This document shows, in pieces, positions 1 to 7,295 of a DNA stretch of 64,000 bases. How positions within the stretch are numbered: position 1 is the stretch's first letter; every line of letters starts with the position of its first letter. Below the pieces are notes generated by a model that saw only the letters and a program-made list of their open reading frames with translations, was not told the DNA's origin and made no database searches. This DNA is from Alphaproteobacteria bacterium. Lineage in GTDB: Bacteria > Pseudomonadota > Alphaproteobacteria > Bin65. The stretch is from the NCBI GenBank assembly GCA_022819985.1, contig JAJEGH010000018.1, positions 1-64,000 on the forward strand. The letters are read 5' to 3'. The translations under genes were made by a program, and so were the position numbers.

Positions 1-454
1 GGCACAGGTCCTCCCCAAGTGCTCATGGCGCAGGGGGCGCTCGGTTGCTCTCGATCCCTTGGCCCGTCCCATCCGCGATGGACAGGACTTCCACGATGGC
101 AGGGAGTCCAGGTGAGCGGCACCCGGCCATTGGCTTCGCCGCCGCGCCACGCGCTCCGGCGAAGCCAAAGGCCAGCCAGCACTGCTGCGATCAAGGTCGG
201 AGAAATGGCTAAGCAACGTCTGCACCCCAAAACGGCTGAAGCGCTGTGAGAGGTACAGGGGTAAACGGCGCCCGGAGCCTTGCCGGAAGCGGCATCGGCG
301 CGGCGGCGGCCGACCCCTCCCCTAGCCCCTCCACCAAGGGGAGGGGGATTCGATCAGGGCTCCCCTCGCAGAGGAATCCTGATGGTAGTTCGGATAATCG
401 ACATCTACGGCGTGACCGTCCCCGAGCCGGAAGACCATGCGCCAGTTGCCGCAC
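1..454. other. No recognisable gene; left edge, downstream of zapE
   Basis: No open frame here resembles a protein family I know on either strand. Positions 308-350 are a cytosine/guanine-rich stretch with an imperfect hairpin (CCCCTCC and GGGGAGG arms). Positions 366-379 match the terminal repeat of the 230-bp element found at 5677-5907 (CGCAGAGGAATCC), so this may be the remnant end of another copy. The part before position 250 could be the tail of a gene starting outside the window, but no homology was recognised. Confidence 0.4.
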
Positions 455-1621
455 TCACTCCGCATCCTGGCGCGCTTCGAGATAGTCCTTCGACTGCATC
501 TCCATCAGGCGCGAGACGGTGCGCTGGAATTCCATCGCGATGTGGGTGCCGCGGTACAGGTCCTGCGGCGCGCCGGCCGCCGAGGCGAGCAGCTTGACCT
601 TCCGCTCGTAGAGCGTGTCGATCAGGATGGCGAAGCGCTTGACCGGGTTCTTCTCGTCCGGCTTGAAGCGCGGGATGTCGTCGATCAGCACGGTCCGGTA
701 GGCGTCGGCGATGGCGATATAGTCGGCCGCGGCGCGCGCCTCGCGGCACAGCGCGTCGAACGGGAAGCGCGCGACGCCGTGGGCGGCGCGCGGCACCGGC
801 ACCTCCCGTCCCTTCACGGTCAGCCGGGCCGGCGTGGCCTCGGCGCCGTCGGTCAGCGCCTCGAAAGCCCTGTCGAGCGCCCGGGTCGCCGCCGGGCCGA
901 GCGGCGTGCGCCAGACCTGCATCGTCATCAGCCGGGCAAGGCGGTAATCCTGCGCCGCCTCCAGATGGAGCACGTCCAGCTTCGCCTTGAGCAGTTCGAT
1001 GAAGGGCAGGAAGAGCTGGCGCTGCAACCCGCCCTCGTAGAGCCGGTCCGGCGGCCAGTTGGAGGTCGCGACCATAATCGCGCCGCGCGCGAACAGGGCC
1101 TCGAACAGGCGGCCCAGGATCATCGCGTCGGCGATGTTGACGACGTGCAGTTCGTCGAAGCAGAGCAACCGGGCCTCGTCGGCGATGTCGGCGGCGACCG
1201 CGGGCAGCAGGTCGTCGACCCGGCCCCCTTTTTGCGACTCCCCGCGCCGCTTGTGCAGCCGGTCCTGGATTTCCAGCATGAATTCGTGGAAATGGACCCG
1301 GCGCTTGCGGGCGACCGGCGCGGCGTCGAAGAACAGGTCCATCAGCATGGACTTGCCGCGCCCGACGCCGCCGTAGAGATAGAGGCCGCGCGGCGGCTCC
1401 GGCGCCTTCCGGTTGGCCCCCGCCCGCAAGAGCCCGAAACGGGAAAGCCAGGAGCCGGCCCGGCCGGGCTCGTAGCCTTCGAGCGCCCGGTGCAGGCCGG
1501 TCAGCTTTTCGGCCGCCAGCGCCTGGGCCGGATCGTGGGCCAGGTGCCCGGCGGCGACCCGCGCGCGCCATTCCCCCAACGGCGTTTCGGCCGGCGGCAT
1601 TTCTGCTGGACTGCCCGGCAT
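455..1621 (-). CDS. zapE: Cell division protein ZapE (AFG1-like ATPase)
   Basis: 388 aa. AFG1/ZapE family P-loop ATPase; in E. coli ZapE associates with the Z-ring under stress, and the mitochondrial AFG1 homologue acts in protein quality control. Seen here: Walker A in YLYGGVGRGKSMLMD (about residues 80-95), then HFHEFM and the Walker B region LLCFDELHVVNIADA, and the typical ATSNWPPDRLY segment; the whole length agrees with the family. Start: an in-frame ATG at 1663 exists, but 1621 lies just behind the upstream gene's stop (1632) with GGACGG before it, so 1621 is preferred. Same strand as the nitronate monooxygenase-like gene 10 bp upstream, so probably co-transcribed with it. The function is assigned by family, not by context. 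Confidence 0.88.
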   Translation of the reverse strand: MPGSPAEMPPAETPLGEWRARVAAGHLAHDPAQALAAEKLTGLHRALEGYEPGRAGSWLSRFGLLRAGANRKAPEPPRGLYLYGGVGRGKSMLMDLFFDAAPVARKRRVHFHEFMLEIQDRLHKRRGESQKGGRVDDLLPAVAADIADEARLLCFDELHVVNIADAMILGRLFEALFARGAIMVATSNWPPDRLYEGGLQRQLFLPFIELLKAKLDVLHLEAAQDYRLARLMTMQVWRTPLGPAATRALDRAFEALTDGAEATPARLTVKGREVPVPRAAHGVARFPFDALCREARAAADYIAIADAYRTVLIDDIPRFKPDEKNPVKRFAILIDTLYERKVKLLASAAGAPQDLYRGTHIAMEFQRTVSRLMEMQSKDYLEARQDAE

Positions 1622-1631
1622 CGGCGCGGTT

Positions 1632-2651
1632 TCAGCCGTCCGCTTCGTCGGCGACCCGGACATGCCGGTCCGGCGCGGCGAGGATCGCATCGACCGCATC
1701 GGCGACCATGCGCTCGACCAGCGCGCCGGCGGACGGCCGGTCGGCGATCAGGTCCAGCCCCTCGCCGGCGAAGGTGACCGCCATGCCGGTATCGCCGCCG
1801 CGCTGCGCCGCGAAGAAACGCTCGCGCATCGGCTGGCCCTCGGCGCGCAGGGCGTCGTCCCGCCCGTGCCATTCGTCGGTAAAGGCGTTGCGGATGGCGC
1901 GCCCGGTGTACGGCTCCGGCCAGGTCAGGCCGCGCGCCGTGTCGAAAACCTTCGTGCGCAGGGTGTCATCGCCGCCCGTCCGCTCGATCAGCGCTTTCTG
2001 GTTCGGATGGCCGAGCGCCTCCTGCGTCGACCAGAAGCGGGTGCCGACCAACACGCCCTCGGCGCCCAGCATCAGGGCGGCCGCCAGCCCGCGCCCGTCG
2101 GCGATGCCGCCCGCCGCGGCGACCGGAACCGGCGCTACCGCATCGGCGACCGCAGGGACCAGCGGCAGGGTTGCCCGGTCGGCGCCGTGGCCGCCGGCCT
2201 CGGTGCCCTGGGCGACGACGATATCCGCGCCTTTCGCCGCCGCGTTGCGCGCGTCCTTCAGGGTCTGGACCTGGCAGATCAGCGCGGCGCCGGAATCGCG
2301 GATTTTCTCCGCATAGGGCGCGATGTCGCCGAAGGACAGCATGACCGCCGCCGGCCTTCGCTCCAGCGCCGCATCCAGCGCGCCCGGCCGCTTGTCGAGC
2401 GCCCAGGTGATGAAGCCGATGCCGACCGCCCGGTTGCCCGCCTTATCGAATTCCGCCGATATCCAGTCGTCGGAGCCCCAGCCGAGCGCCGGGTCGGCAT
2501 AGCCGGCGCCGATCAGGCCCAGCCCGCCGGCCGCCGAGACCGCCCCGGCCAGCGCGCCGCCGGAAACCCCGCCCATCGGCGCGAGCAATACCGGATGGTC
2601 GATGCCGAGCAGGCGGGTGATGGCGGTCGACAGCTTCATGGCCGCGGGCAT
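1632..2651 (-). CDS. Nitronate monooxygenase-like FMN enzyme
   Basis: 339 aa TIM-barrel flavoprotein of the 2-nitropropane dioxygenase/nitronate monooxygenase family, which oxidises alkyl nitronates such as propionate 3-nitronate with FMN and O2. Seen: N-terminal LGIDHPVLLAPMGGVSGG, the active-site segment VVAQGTEAGGHG with the conserved His, and the FMN phosphate-binding region VAAAGGIADGRGL plus MLGAEGVLVGTRFW. An alternative start four codons downstream (2639, MKLST) fits the family N-terminus equally well. Ends 10 bp before zapE. Paralogues of this family include enoyl reductases (FabK), so the substrate is uncertain. Confidence 0.85.
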   Translation of the reverse strand: MPAAMKLSTAITRLLGIDHPVLLAPMGGVSGGALAGAVSAAGGLGLIGAGYADPALGWGSDDWISAEFDKAGNRAVGIGFITWALDKRPGALDAALERRPAAVMLSFGDIAPYAEKIRDSGAALICQVQTLKDARNAAAKGADIVVAQGTEAGGHGADRATLPLVPAVADAVAPVPVAAAGGIADGRGLAAALMLGAEGVLVGTRFWSTQEALGHPNQKALIERTGGDDTLRTKVFDTARGLTWPEPYTGRAIRNAFTDEWHGRDDALRAEGQPMRERFFAAQRGGDTGMAVTFAGEGLDLIADRPSAGALVERMVADAVDAILAAPDRHVRVADEADG

Positions 2652-2802
2652 AGCGGCTTTTGCCGGGCGGTGGCAAAGGGAATGTCGCGCCGGTTGCGCG
2701 GTTCGGGCGGGCTTTCCTTTGGCCCGCCCGGCCTATCTAGGTGGGGAATCCGGCGTCCGGCCGGGCGCCGGGCGGATCGCAACGGAACGCAAGGGGAGCC
2801 GC

Positions 2803-3342
2803 ATGACCGGGATCGACGAAAGCCGGCCTTTCCTGCCGGTCAACATTGCGGTGATGACCGTCTCCGACACGCGCAATGCAGCCGACGACCGGTCCGGCGA
2901 CACGCTGGCCGGGCGGATCGGGGACGCCGGCCATGTCGTCGCCGACCGCCGGATCGTGCCCGACGAAATGGCGGAGATCGTCGCCGCGCTGGAAGGCTGG
3001 ATCGCCGATCCGGACATCGACGTCGTCGTCTCGACCGGCGGCACCGGCGTGACCGGCCGCGACGTGACGCCGGAGGCCTTCGAGCGGGTCTTCGAGAAGA
3101 AGATCGAGGGCTTCGGCGAACTGTTCCGCTGGATCAGTTTTCAGAAGATTCGCACCTCGACCGTCCAGTCGCGCGCGGTCGGCGGCGTGGCGGGCGGCAC
3201 CTACCTGTTCGCCCTGCCGGGCTCGCCCGGCGCGTGCAGGGACGGCTGGGACGAGATACTGCAAGCCCAGCTCGACAACCGCACCCGCCCCTGCAACTTC
3301 GTCGAACTCATGCCCCGGCTCCAGGAGCATACCGGGCGCTAG
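2803..3342 (+). CDS. moaB: Molybdenum cofactor biosynthesis protein MoaB
   Basis: 179 aa MoaB/MogA family protein; the family adenylylates molybdopterin before molybdenum insertion. Seen: VMTVSDTR near the N-terminus, the MPT-binding STGGTGVTGRDVTPEA motif (about residues 82-97), and LPGSPGACRDGWDEI. RBS AAGGGGAG lies 5 bp before ATG 2803. Divergent from the nitronate monooxygenase gene. A molybdenum hydroxylase large subunit is encoded at 55712 in this window, a possible client. Confidence 0.93.
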   Translation: MTGIDESRPFLPVNIAVMTVSDTRNAADDRSGDTLAGRIGDAGHVVADRRIVPDEMAEIVAALEGWIADPDIDVVVSTGGTGVTGRDVTPEAFERVFEKKIEGFGELFRWISFQKIRTSTVQSRAVGGVAGGTYLFALPGSPGACRDGWDEILQAQLDNRTRPCNFVELMPRLQEHTGR

Positions 3343-3447
3343 GACGGCCGTTCCCGACGGGACCGCCGGTTGCGGGCGCGGACGTTTCCTTCGATCCGGC
3401 CTCTCGTTTCCAGCCCGCCGTTCCGGCCGCTGTCCGCATCCCCTCGC

Positions 3448-3599
3448 CGTCATTCCGACCGGAGCCGCTCAAAGGGCGGCGGAGCGGAGGAATCCGGTCG
3501 GTGCCGTGCCGCCGGCGCAGGGCCGAGCCTGGGACCGGCTTCCGTCGCCGGCCGGATTTCTCCGCTACGCGGCTGACGCCGCTCCGGTCGAAATGACGG
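3448..3599. repeat. Palindromic intergenic repeat, copy A
   Basis: Bounded by CGTCATTCCGACCGGAGC on the left and CTCCGGTCGAAATGACGG on the right, which are near-perfect inverted repeats. Inner segments GGAGGAATCC and GGATTTCTCC form a second nested pair. It shares ends with the repeats at 3891, 5701, 8247 and 32745 and is probably a REP/BIME- or MITE-like non-coding element able to fold as a long hairpin. Confidence 0.75.
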
Positions 3600-3722
3600 G
3601 AGGGGGCGGCGGAAGGGAAGCGCCCCCGCGTCTTTTTGATCGTGCGCTCCAGTATTTACCCGCTGCCTTCGCCATCTTTCTCGCAGTTTTCCGCCGTTTC
3701 TCCGCGCCCGATCCCGAATTAG

Positions 3723-3736
3723 ACAGACCGGTCTGT
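3723..3736. promoter_or_regulatory. TetR-type palindrome ACAGACCGGTCTGT (copy 1)
   Basis: A perfect 14-bp palindrome, extended on the left to AATTAGACAGACCGGTCTGT (3717-3736). The same 20 nt occur in reverse complement at 53246-53265. The sequence has the form of operators bound by TetR-family repressors. No TetR gene is seen nearby, and both copies sit between convergent genes. Confidence 0.45.
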
Positions 3737-3890
3737 GTATCGGTGTCTTTTTTTCGCCCGGAGCGCCCGAACCCCGCAGAATCGCTGAGAAACGCGATCC
3801 GGGATGGCAGCAAAAACGATTCAGGAAGGAAATGTTTCCATCCTGCTCCGGGCGGCGGGCCGCGCCCAACCCGACCCCCGCCCCCTTTAC

Positions 3891-4140
3891 CGTCATTTCG
3901 ACCGGAGCCCCGGCGCAAGCCGGGGCGGAGTGGAGAAATCTGGCGGGTGCTCCCCCGGAAATCAGCGGCGACGCCGCAGGCTCCGGCGTTCGGCCGGCCT
4001 CCGTCGCCAGCCGGATTTCTCCCCTTCGGCTTCGCTCAGAGCCCGCCCTGAGCGAAGTCGAAGGGGCAGGCTGCTACGCGGCTGACGCCGCTTCGGTCGA
4101 AATGACGGTGGGAAGGAGTGCGCTTCGGTCGAAATGACGG
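3891..4140. repeat. Palindromic intergenic repeat, copy B (compound)
   Basis: Starts with CGTCATTTCGACCGGAGC and ends with two successive copies of CGCTTCGGTCGAAATGACGG (ending about 4108 and 4140). It contains an inserted smaller hairpin: CCCCTTCGGCTTCGCTCAG (4020-4038) against CTGAGCGAAGTCGAAGGGG (4048-4066). The nesting suggests one repeat family inserted into another. Confidence 0.7.
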
Positions 4141-4289
4141 GTGGAGGGCGCACTTCGGGCGTTGACAAAGCACATATAAGGAACAAAATTGGCGATGTCA
4201 AGGACTGTTATCGAAAAAAAGGAAATATTTTTAAGCCGGGCTTGACACCCGCAGCCCGCCCTTCAGGTCGCTGCCGGGCACATAACCGG

Positions 4290-4907
4290 CTAACCGCCCG
4301 TCCACGCCCGGAACGCCGCGCCGTCGTCGACATCCGCCAGCGTTTCGGCGAAGGCGAGCCGCCGGTGGCGCGGGACGTTGCACAGCGTGGCGGCGAGGGT
4401 CTCCGGGCGCGACCAGGGCACGCGATCGAACAGGCCGCCGCATTGCATCGGGCCGCGCTGGCCGACCGACCAGAAGCCGCCGTCCGCGGCCGGGCCGAAC
4501 AGCAGGTCGGACTGCCGGAGCAGATCGAACGCGCGCCCGACGACGCCGGCGTCGATGCCGGGAATGTCGGCGCCGAAGAGGATCCGCGGGCGCGGCGCGA
4601 AGCGGTCGAGGCAGCGCGCCATGCGGGCGCCGAGATCGCCTTCGCCCTGGTCGATGCAGGGCAGGCCGGCGAGGCGCGGCAGCCCGCGCCGCAGATGCCG
4701 CGCAGACCGGCGCGGAGTCGCCGCAACGACCAGATCCCATTCCGGCCGGTGGGCCAGCCGCGCGCCGATCCGCTGCGCGGTGTCGCCATAGAAGCGCCAG
4801 GCGGGCAGCGCCCCGATATCCGCCGCCAGCCGCGTCTTGACCGCGCCGGCGAGCGGCGCCTTCAGGAACAGGATCGCGACCGGGCGGCGTGCGGTCATCG
4901 CAACCAT
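4290..4907 (-). CDS. TIGR04282-type glycosyltransferase (DUF2064)
   Basis: 205 aa GT-A fold protein related to CofC/GlmU nucleotidyltransferases. The family is named for arsenosugar biosynthesis but is widespread and mostly untested. Seen: LFLKAPLAGAVKTRLA at the N-terminus, ILFGADIPGIDAGVV (metal-binding GxD) and LLFGPAADGGFWSVG. ATG 4907 lies 4 bp after the stop of the TIGR04283-type gene, so the two are translationally close; ATG 4898 is an alternative. The two families are typically encoded side by side, as here. Confidence 0.82.
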   Translation of the reverse strand: MVAMTARRPVAILFLKAPLAGAVKTRLAADIGALPAWRFYGDTAQRIGARLAHRPEWDLVVAATPRRSARHLRRGLPRLAGLPCIDQGEGDLGARMARCLDRFAPRPRILFGADIPGIDAGVVGRAFDLLRQSDLLFGPAADGGFWSVGQRGPMQCGGLFDRVPWSRPETLAATLCNVPRHRRLAFAETLADVDDGAAFRAWTGG

Positions 4908-4911
4908 CGGG

Positions 4912-5640
4912 TCAATACAGCCGCGCCAGCCAGGCCGGCGGAACGCCCAGGAGATAGAGCGAGAGCAGGGCGAGATTGCGCGCCGAGCGGCGGCGGTAGC
5001 CGGCCCGGACGAAGCGGTCCGCGCTCGTTACGGCGTCGAATTCCAGCGGGACGAGCCTTCGCCGGCCGATGCGCCGGACCAGGTCGACATCCTCGAACAG
5101 CGGCATCGGCCGGTAGCCGCCGAGCGCCCGGTAGAAGTCGCGGGCGATCAGCAGGCCCTGGTCGCCGTAAGGCAGGCCGAGGCGGCGGCAACGCCAGGCG
5201 ACCCGCGCCTCCAGCCTGCGGGCGCGCGGGTCCGGATCGTCCAGCCGGAACCGGCCGTAGCCGGCGCGCTCCCGGTTGGCGGGATCGGCCGCGAAGGCGT
5301 CGGCCGCGGCGCGCCAGCCGGGGCCGGGGCGGGTATCGGCGTGGAGGAAGAGCAGCCAGCCGCCCCGCGCGGCCTCCGCGCCCGCCGCCAGTTGCGCGCC
5401 GCGCCCTTGGGCGCCGGTCACGACCCGCGCGCCGGCCTCCTGCGCCGTCGCCGCCGTGCCGTCCCGCGAGCCGCCGTCGCTGACCACGATTTCTGTAGCG
5501 CCCCATTCCGGCGCGTCCCCGCCGCCGTCCGGCATCGACAATGCCGCGAGGGTCGCCGGCAGGCGCGCCGCCTCGTTCAGCGCCGGGATCACGATGCTCA
5601 GCCCGGCGAAAGTCCCGGCCGGAGTCCCGTTGGGAGTCAT
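4912..5640 (-). CDS. TIGR04283-type family 2 glycosyltransferase
   Basis: 242 aa GT2 glycosyltransferase. Seen: LSIVIPALNEAARLPATL, IVVSDGGSRDGT (nucleotide-binding Asp), a DxD-like FLHADTRP, and the acceptor-side YGDQGLLIARDFY and PLFEDVDLVRR motifs typical of TIGR04283. The frame is open upstream to 5772, but that extension reads through the palindromic element ending at 5677, so ATG 5640 is chosen. First gene of the pair with the TIGR04282-type gene; probably they modify the same glycan or lipid, target unknown. Confidence 0.83.
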   Translation of the reverse strand: MTPNGTPAGTFAGLSIVIPALNEAARLPATLAALSMPDGGGDAPEWGATEIVVSDGGSRDGTAATAQEAGARVVTGAQGRGAQLAAGAEAARGGWLLFLHADTRPGPGWRAAADAFAADPANRERAGYGRFRLDDPDPRARRLEARVAWRCRRLGLPYGDQGLLIARDFYRALGGYRPMPLFEDVDLVRRIGRRRLVPLEFDAVTSADRFVRAGYRRRSARNLALLSLYLLGVPPAWLARLY

Positions 5641-5676
5641 AACCGCCTGTCTCGCCCAGTACGCCCCGCCGTTCAA

Positions 5677-5907
5677 GGATTCCTCTGCGAAACCCCTTCC
5701 CGTCATTCCGACCGGAGCCCCGGCCCGCAGGGCCGGGGCGTAGCGGAGGAATCTCGACTCGGTCTCACCCACAAGAAACCCCTGGTCCTGCGCTGAGATT
5801 CCTCCGCTGCGCGCCCCGGATGAAATCCGGGGCGCTCCGGTCGGAATGACGGGAGAGGGTGGCAGGGGCCGATCGCGCTGTTTTGTTCGGCTTTCGCAGA
5901 GGAATCC
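5677..5907. repeat. 230-bp MITE-like palindromic element, copy C
   Basis: Outer inverted ends GGATTCCTCTGCGAAA (5677-5692) and TTTCGCAGAGGAATCC (5892-5907) enclose a second pair CGTCATTCCGACCGGAGC (5701-5718) and GCTCCGGTCGGAATGACGG (about 5834-5852), then GCGGAGGAATCTC and GAGATTCCTCCGC. Each arm also has a small CCCCGG...CCGGGG hairpin. The same element lies in the opposite orientation at 32691-32920, similar along its whole length. It encodes no protein. Confidence 0.8.
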
Positions 5908-5950
5908 CGTTCAAGCGGGAGCGCTGGCCGGAACGCCAAGGCGGTATATT

Positions 5951-5965
5951 GTTCTTTTTTTGTTC
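5951..5965 (+). promoter_or_regulatory. LexA (SOS) box GTTC-N7-GTTC
   Basis: GTTC, seven T residues, GTTC: an exact match to the alphaproteobacterial LexA operator. It directly abuts a TTGACT -35-like hexamer (5966-5971), with CATGAT 17 bp further (5989-5994). A transcript from this promoter would start near 6001, next to the start codon of the radical SAM gene. Confidence 0.7.
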
Positions 5966-5989
5966 TTGACTTCGGCCGACCAAATCCCC

Positions 5990-7183
5990 ATGATGAACGG
6001 TATGGAACCCGGTCCACAGATCCCGGCGAGCACGCCCTTCGATCCCCGGTCGCCCCAACCGGAGCGTCCCCCGAATCGTCCCGGGGGGCCGGCCTTCCGC
6101 GGCCGGGGCGCCGGCTTCAATCCGCCGAACCGCTTCGAGACGATCCGGCGCGACCCCTTCTTCGACGGCTGGGAGCCGGAGGCGGCGCCGGATACGCCAC
6201 GGGATATGGGGGGCGAAAGCCCGCCGCCGGCCACCGTGCCGACAACGGTGACGGTCGACGCGACGCGCACGGTGATCGCGCGTAACGACTCGCCGGACGT
6301 CGGCTTCGACCGCTCGATCAACCCCTATCGCGGCTGCGAGCACGGGTGCGTCTACTGCTATGCGCGGCCGACCCACGCCTGGCTCGGCCTGTCGCCGGGC
6401 GTCGATTTCGAGACCCGGCTGTTCGCCAAGCCGGACGCCGCCGCCCTGCTGCGGCAGGAGCTGGCCCGGCCGTCCTACCGCTGCGAACCCATCGCCATGG
6501 GCACGAACACGGACCCGTATCAGCCGGTCGAGCGGGAGCGGCGGATCACGCGGGCCATCCTGAAGGTGCTGTCGGACTGCAACCATCCGGTCACGATCGT
6601 CACCAAGTCGGCCCTGATAGAGCGGGATATCGATTTCCTGGCGCCGATGGCGGAGAAAGGCCTGTGCACGGCCGCCCTCTCGGTGACGACCCTGGAGCGG
6701 ACGGTGGCGCGGTCGATGGAGCCGCGGGCGTCGGCGCCGGCGCGCCGGCTGGCGGCGATCCGCTCGCTGGCCGAGGCCGGCATCCCGGTCCGGGTCATGG
6801 TCGCGCCGGTGGTGCCGGGCATCACGGACCACGAGATGGAGGATATCCTGGAGGCGGCGCGCGATGCCGGCGCGTCCCTCGCCTCCTATATCGTGCTGCG
6901 CCTGCCCGGCGAGGTGAAGGACCTGTTCTGCGACTGGCTCGACGCCCACTATCCGGCGCGGCGCAACAAGGTGCTGAACACGATCCGCTCGCTGCGCGAG
7001 GGCAAACTCAACACCGCCGAGTGGGGCGAGCGCATGGTCGGCAAGGGCGCGTTCGGCAAGGCGCTGGACTTGCGCTTCGCCTTGGCCGTCCGCCGCCTCG
7101 GCCTGAAACGCGAAGGCCGGGCCCTGCGCACCGACCTGTTCGCCAAACCGGCCCGCGACGGGCGGCAGATGACGCTGTTCTAG
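5990..7183 (+). CDS. PA0069-family radical SAM protein (SplB-like)
   Basis: 397 aa radical SAM protein of the PA0069/Rv2578c type, distantly related to spore photoproduct lyase. Seen: a proline-rich N-terminus, then RGCEHGCVYCYARPTHAW with the 4Fe-4S CxxxCxxC cysteines, GTNTDPYQPVERERRITR, VTIVTKSALIERDID and VRVMVAPVVPGITDHE. No substrate is established for the family. The SOS box at 5951-5965 suggests a DNA-damage role. Start: ATG at 5990, 5993 and 6002 all lack a Shine-Dalgarno sequence; if transcription begins near 6001 as the promoter predicts, 6002 would be a leaderless start. Monocistronic, before gluQ. Confidence 0.85.
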   Translation: MMNGMEPGPQIPASTPFDPRSPQPERPPNRPGGPAFRGRGAGFNPPNRFETIRRDPFFDGWEPEAAPDTPRDMGGESPPPATVPTTVTVDATRTVIARNDSPDVGFDRSINPYRGCEHGCVYCYARPTHAWLGLSPGVDFETRLFAKPDAAALLRQELARPSYRCEPIAMGTNTDPYQPVERERRITRAILKVLSDCNHPVTIVTKSALIERDIDFLAPMAEKGLCTAALSVTTLERTVARSMEPRASAPARRLAAIRSLAEAGIPVRVMVAPVVPGITDHEMEDILEAARDAGASLASYIVLRLPGEVKDLFCDWLDAHYPARRNKVLNTIRSLREGKLNTAEWGERMVGKGAFGKALDLRFALAVRRLGLKREGRALRTDLFAKPARDGRQMTLF

Positions 7184-7295
7184 GGGCGGACCGGGGCCGA
7201 AACGAAGGTCGGGGGCGGCATTCCGGTTTCCGTTCGGGAACGAACCCGCCCGTGACACTGCCGGATCGCTTTGCGAAAGTGGCGTGGCTGTGCCC

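Larger units (their letters stand above)
3343..4289. other. 947-bp convergent gap filled with palindromic repeats
   Basis: No credible gene. The gap lies between moaB (+) and a glycosyltransferase (-) and holds two composite inverted repeats (3448-3599 and 3891-4140), a TetR-type palindrome (3723-3736) and an AT-rich stretch (4160-4240) with a consensus TTGACA (4162-4167) that forms an inverted repeat with TGTCAA (4196-4201). The open frames here are low-complexity readings of the repeats. Confidence 0.6.

Noticed and set aside
3506-4051. 181-codon open frame in the repeat-filled gap after moaB
   Set aside because: It reads through two palindromic repeats in both directions, is low-complexity, and has no RBS or family pattern.
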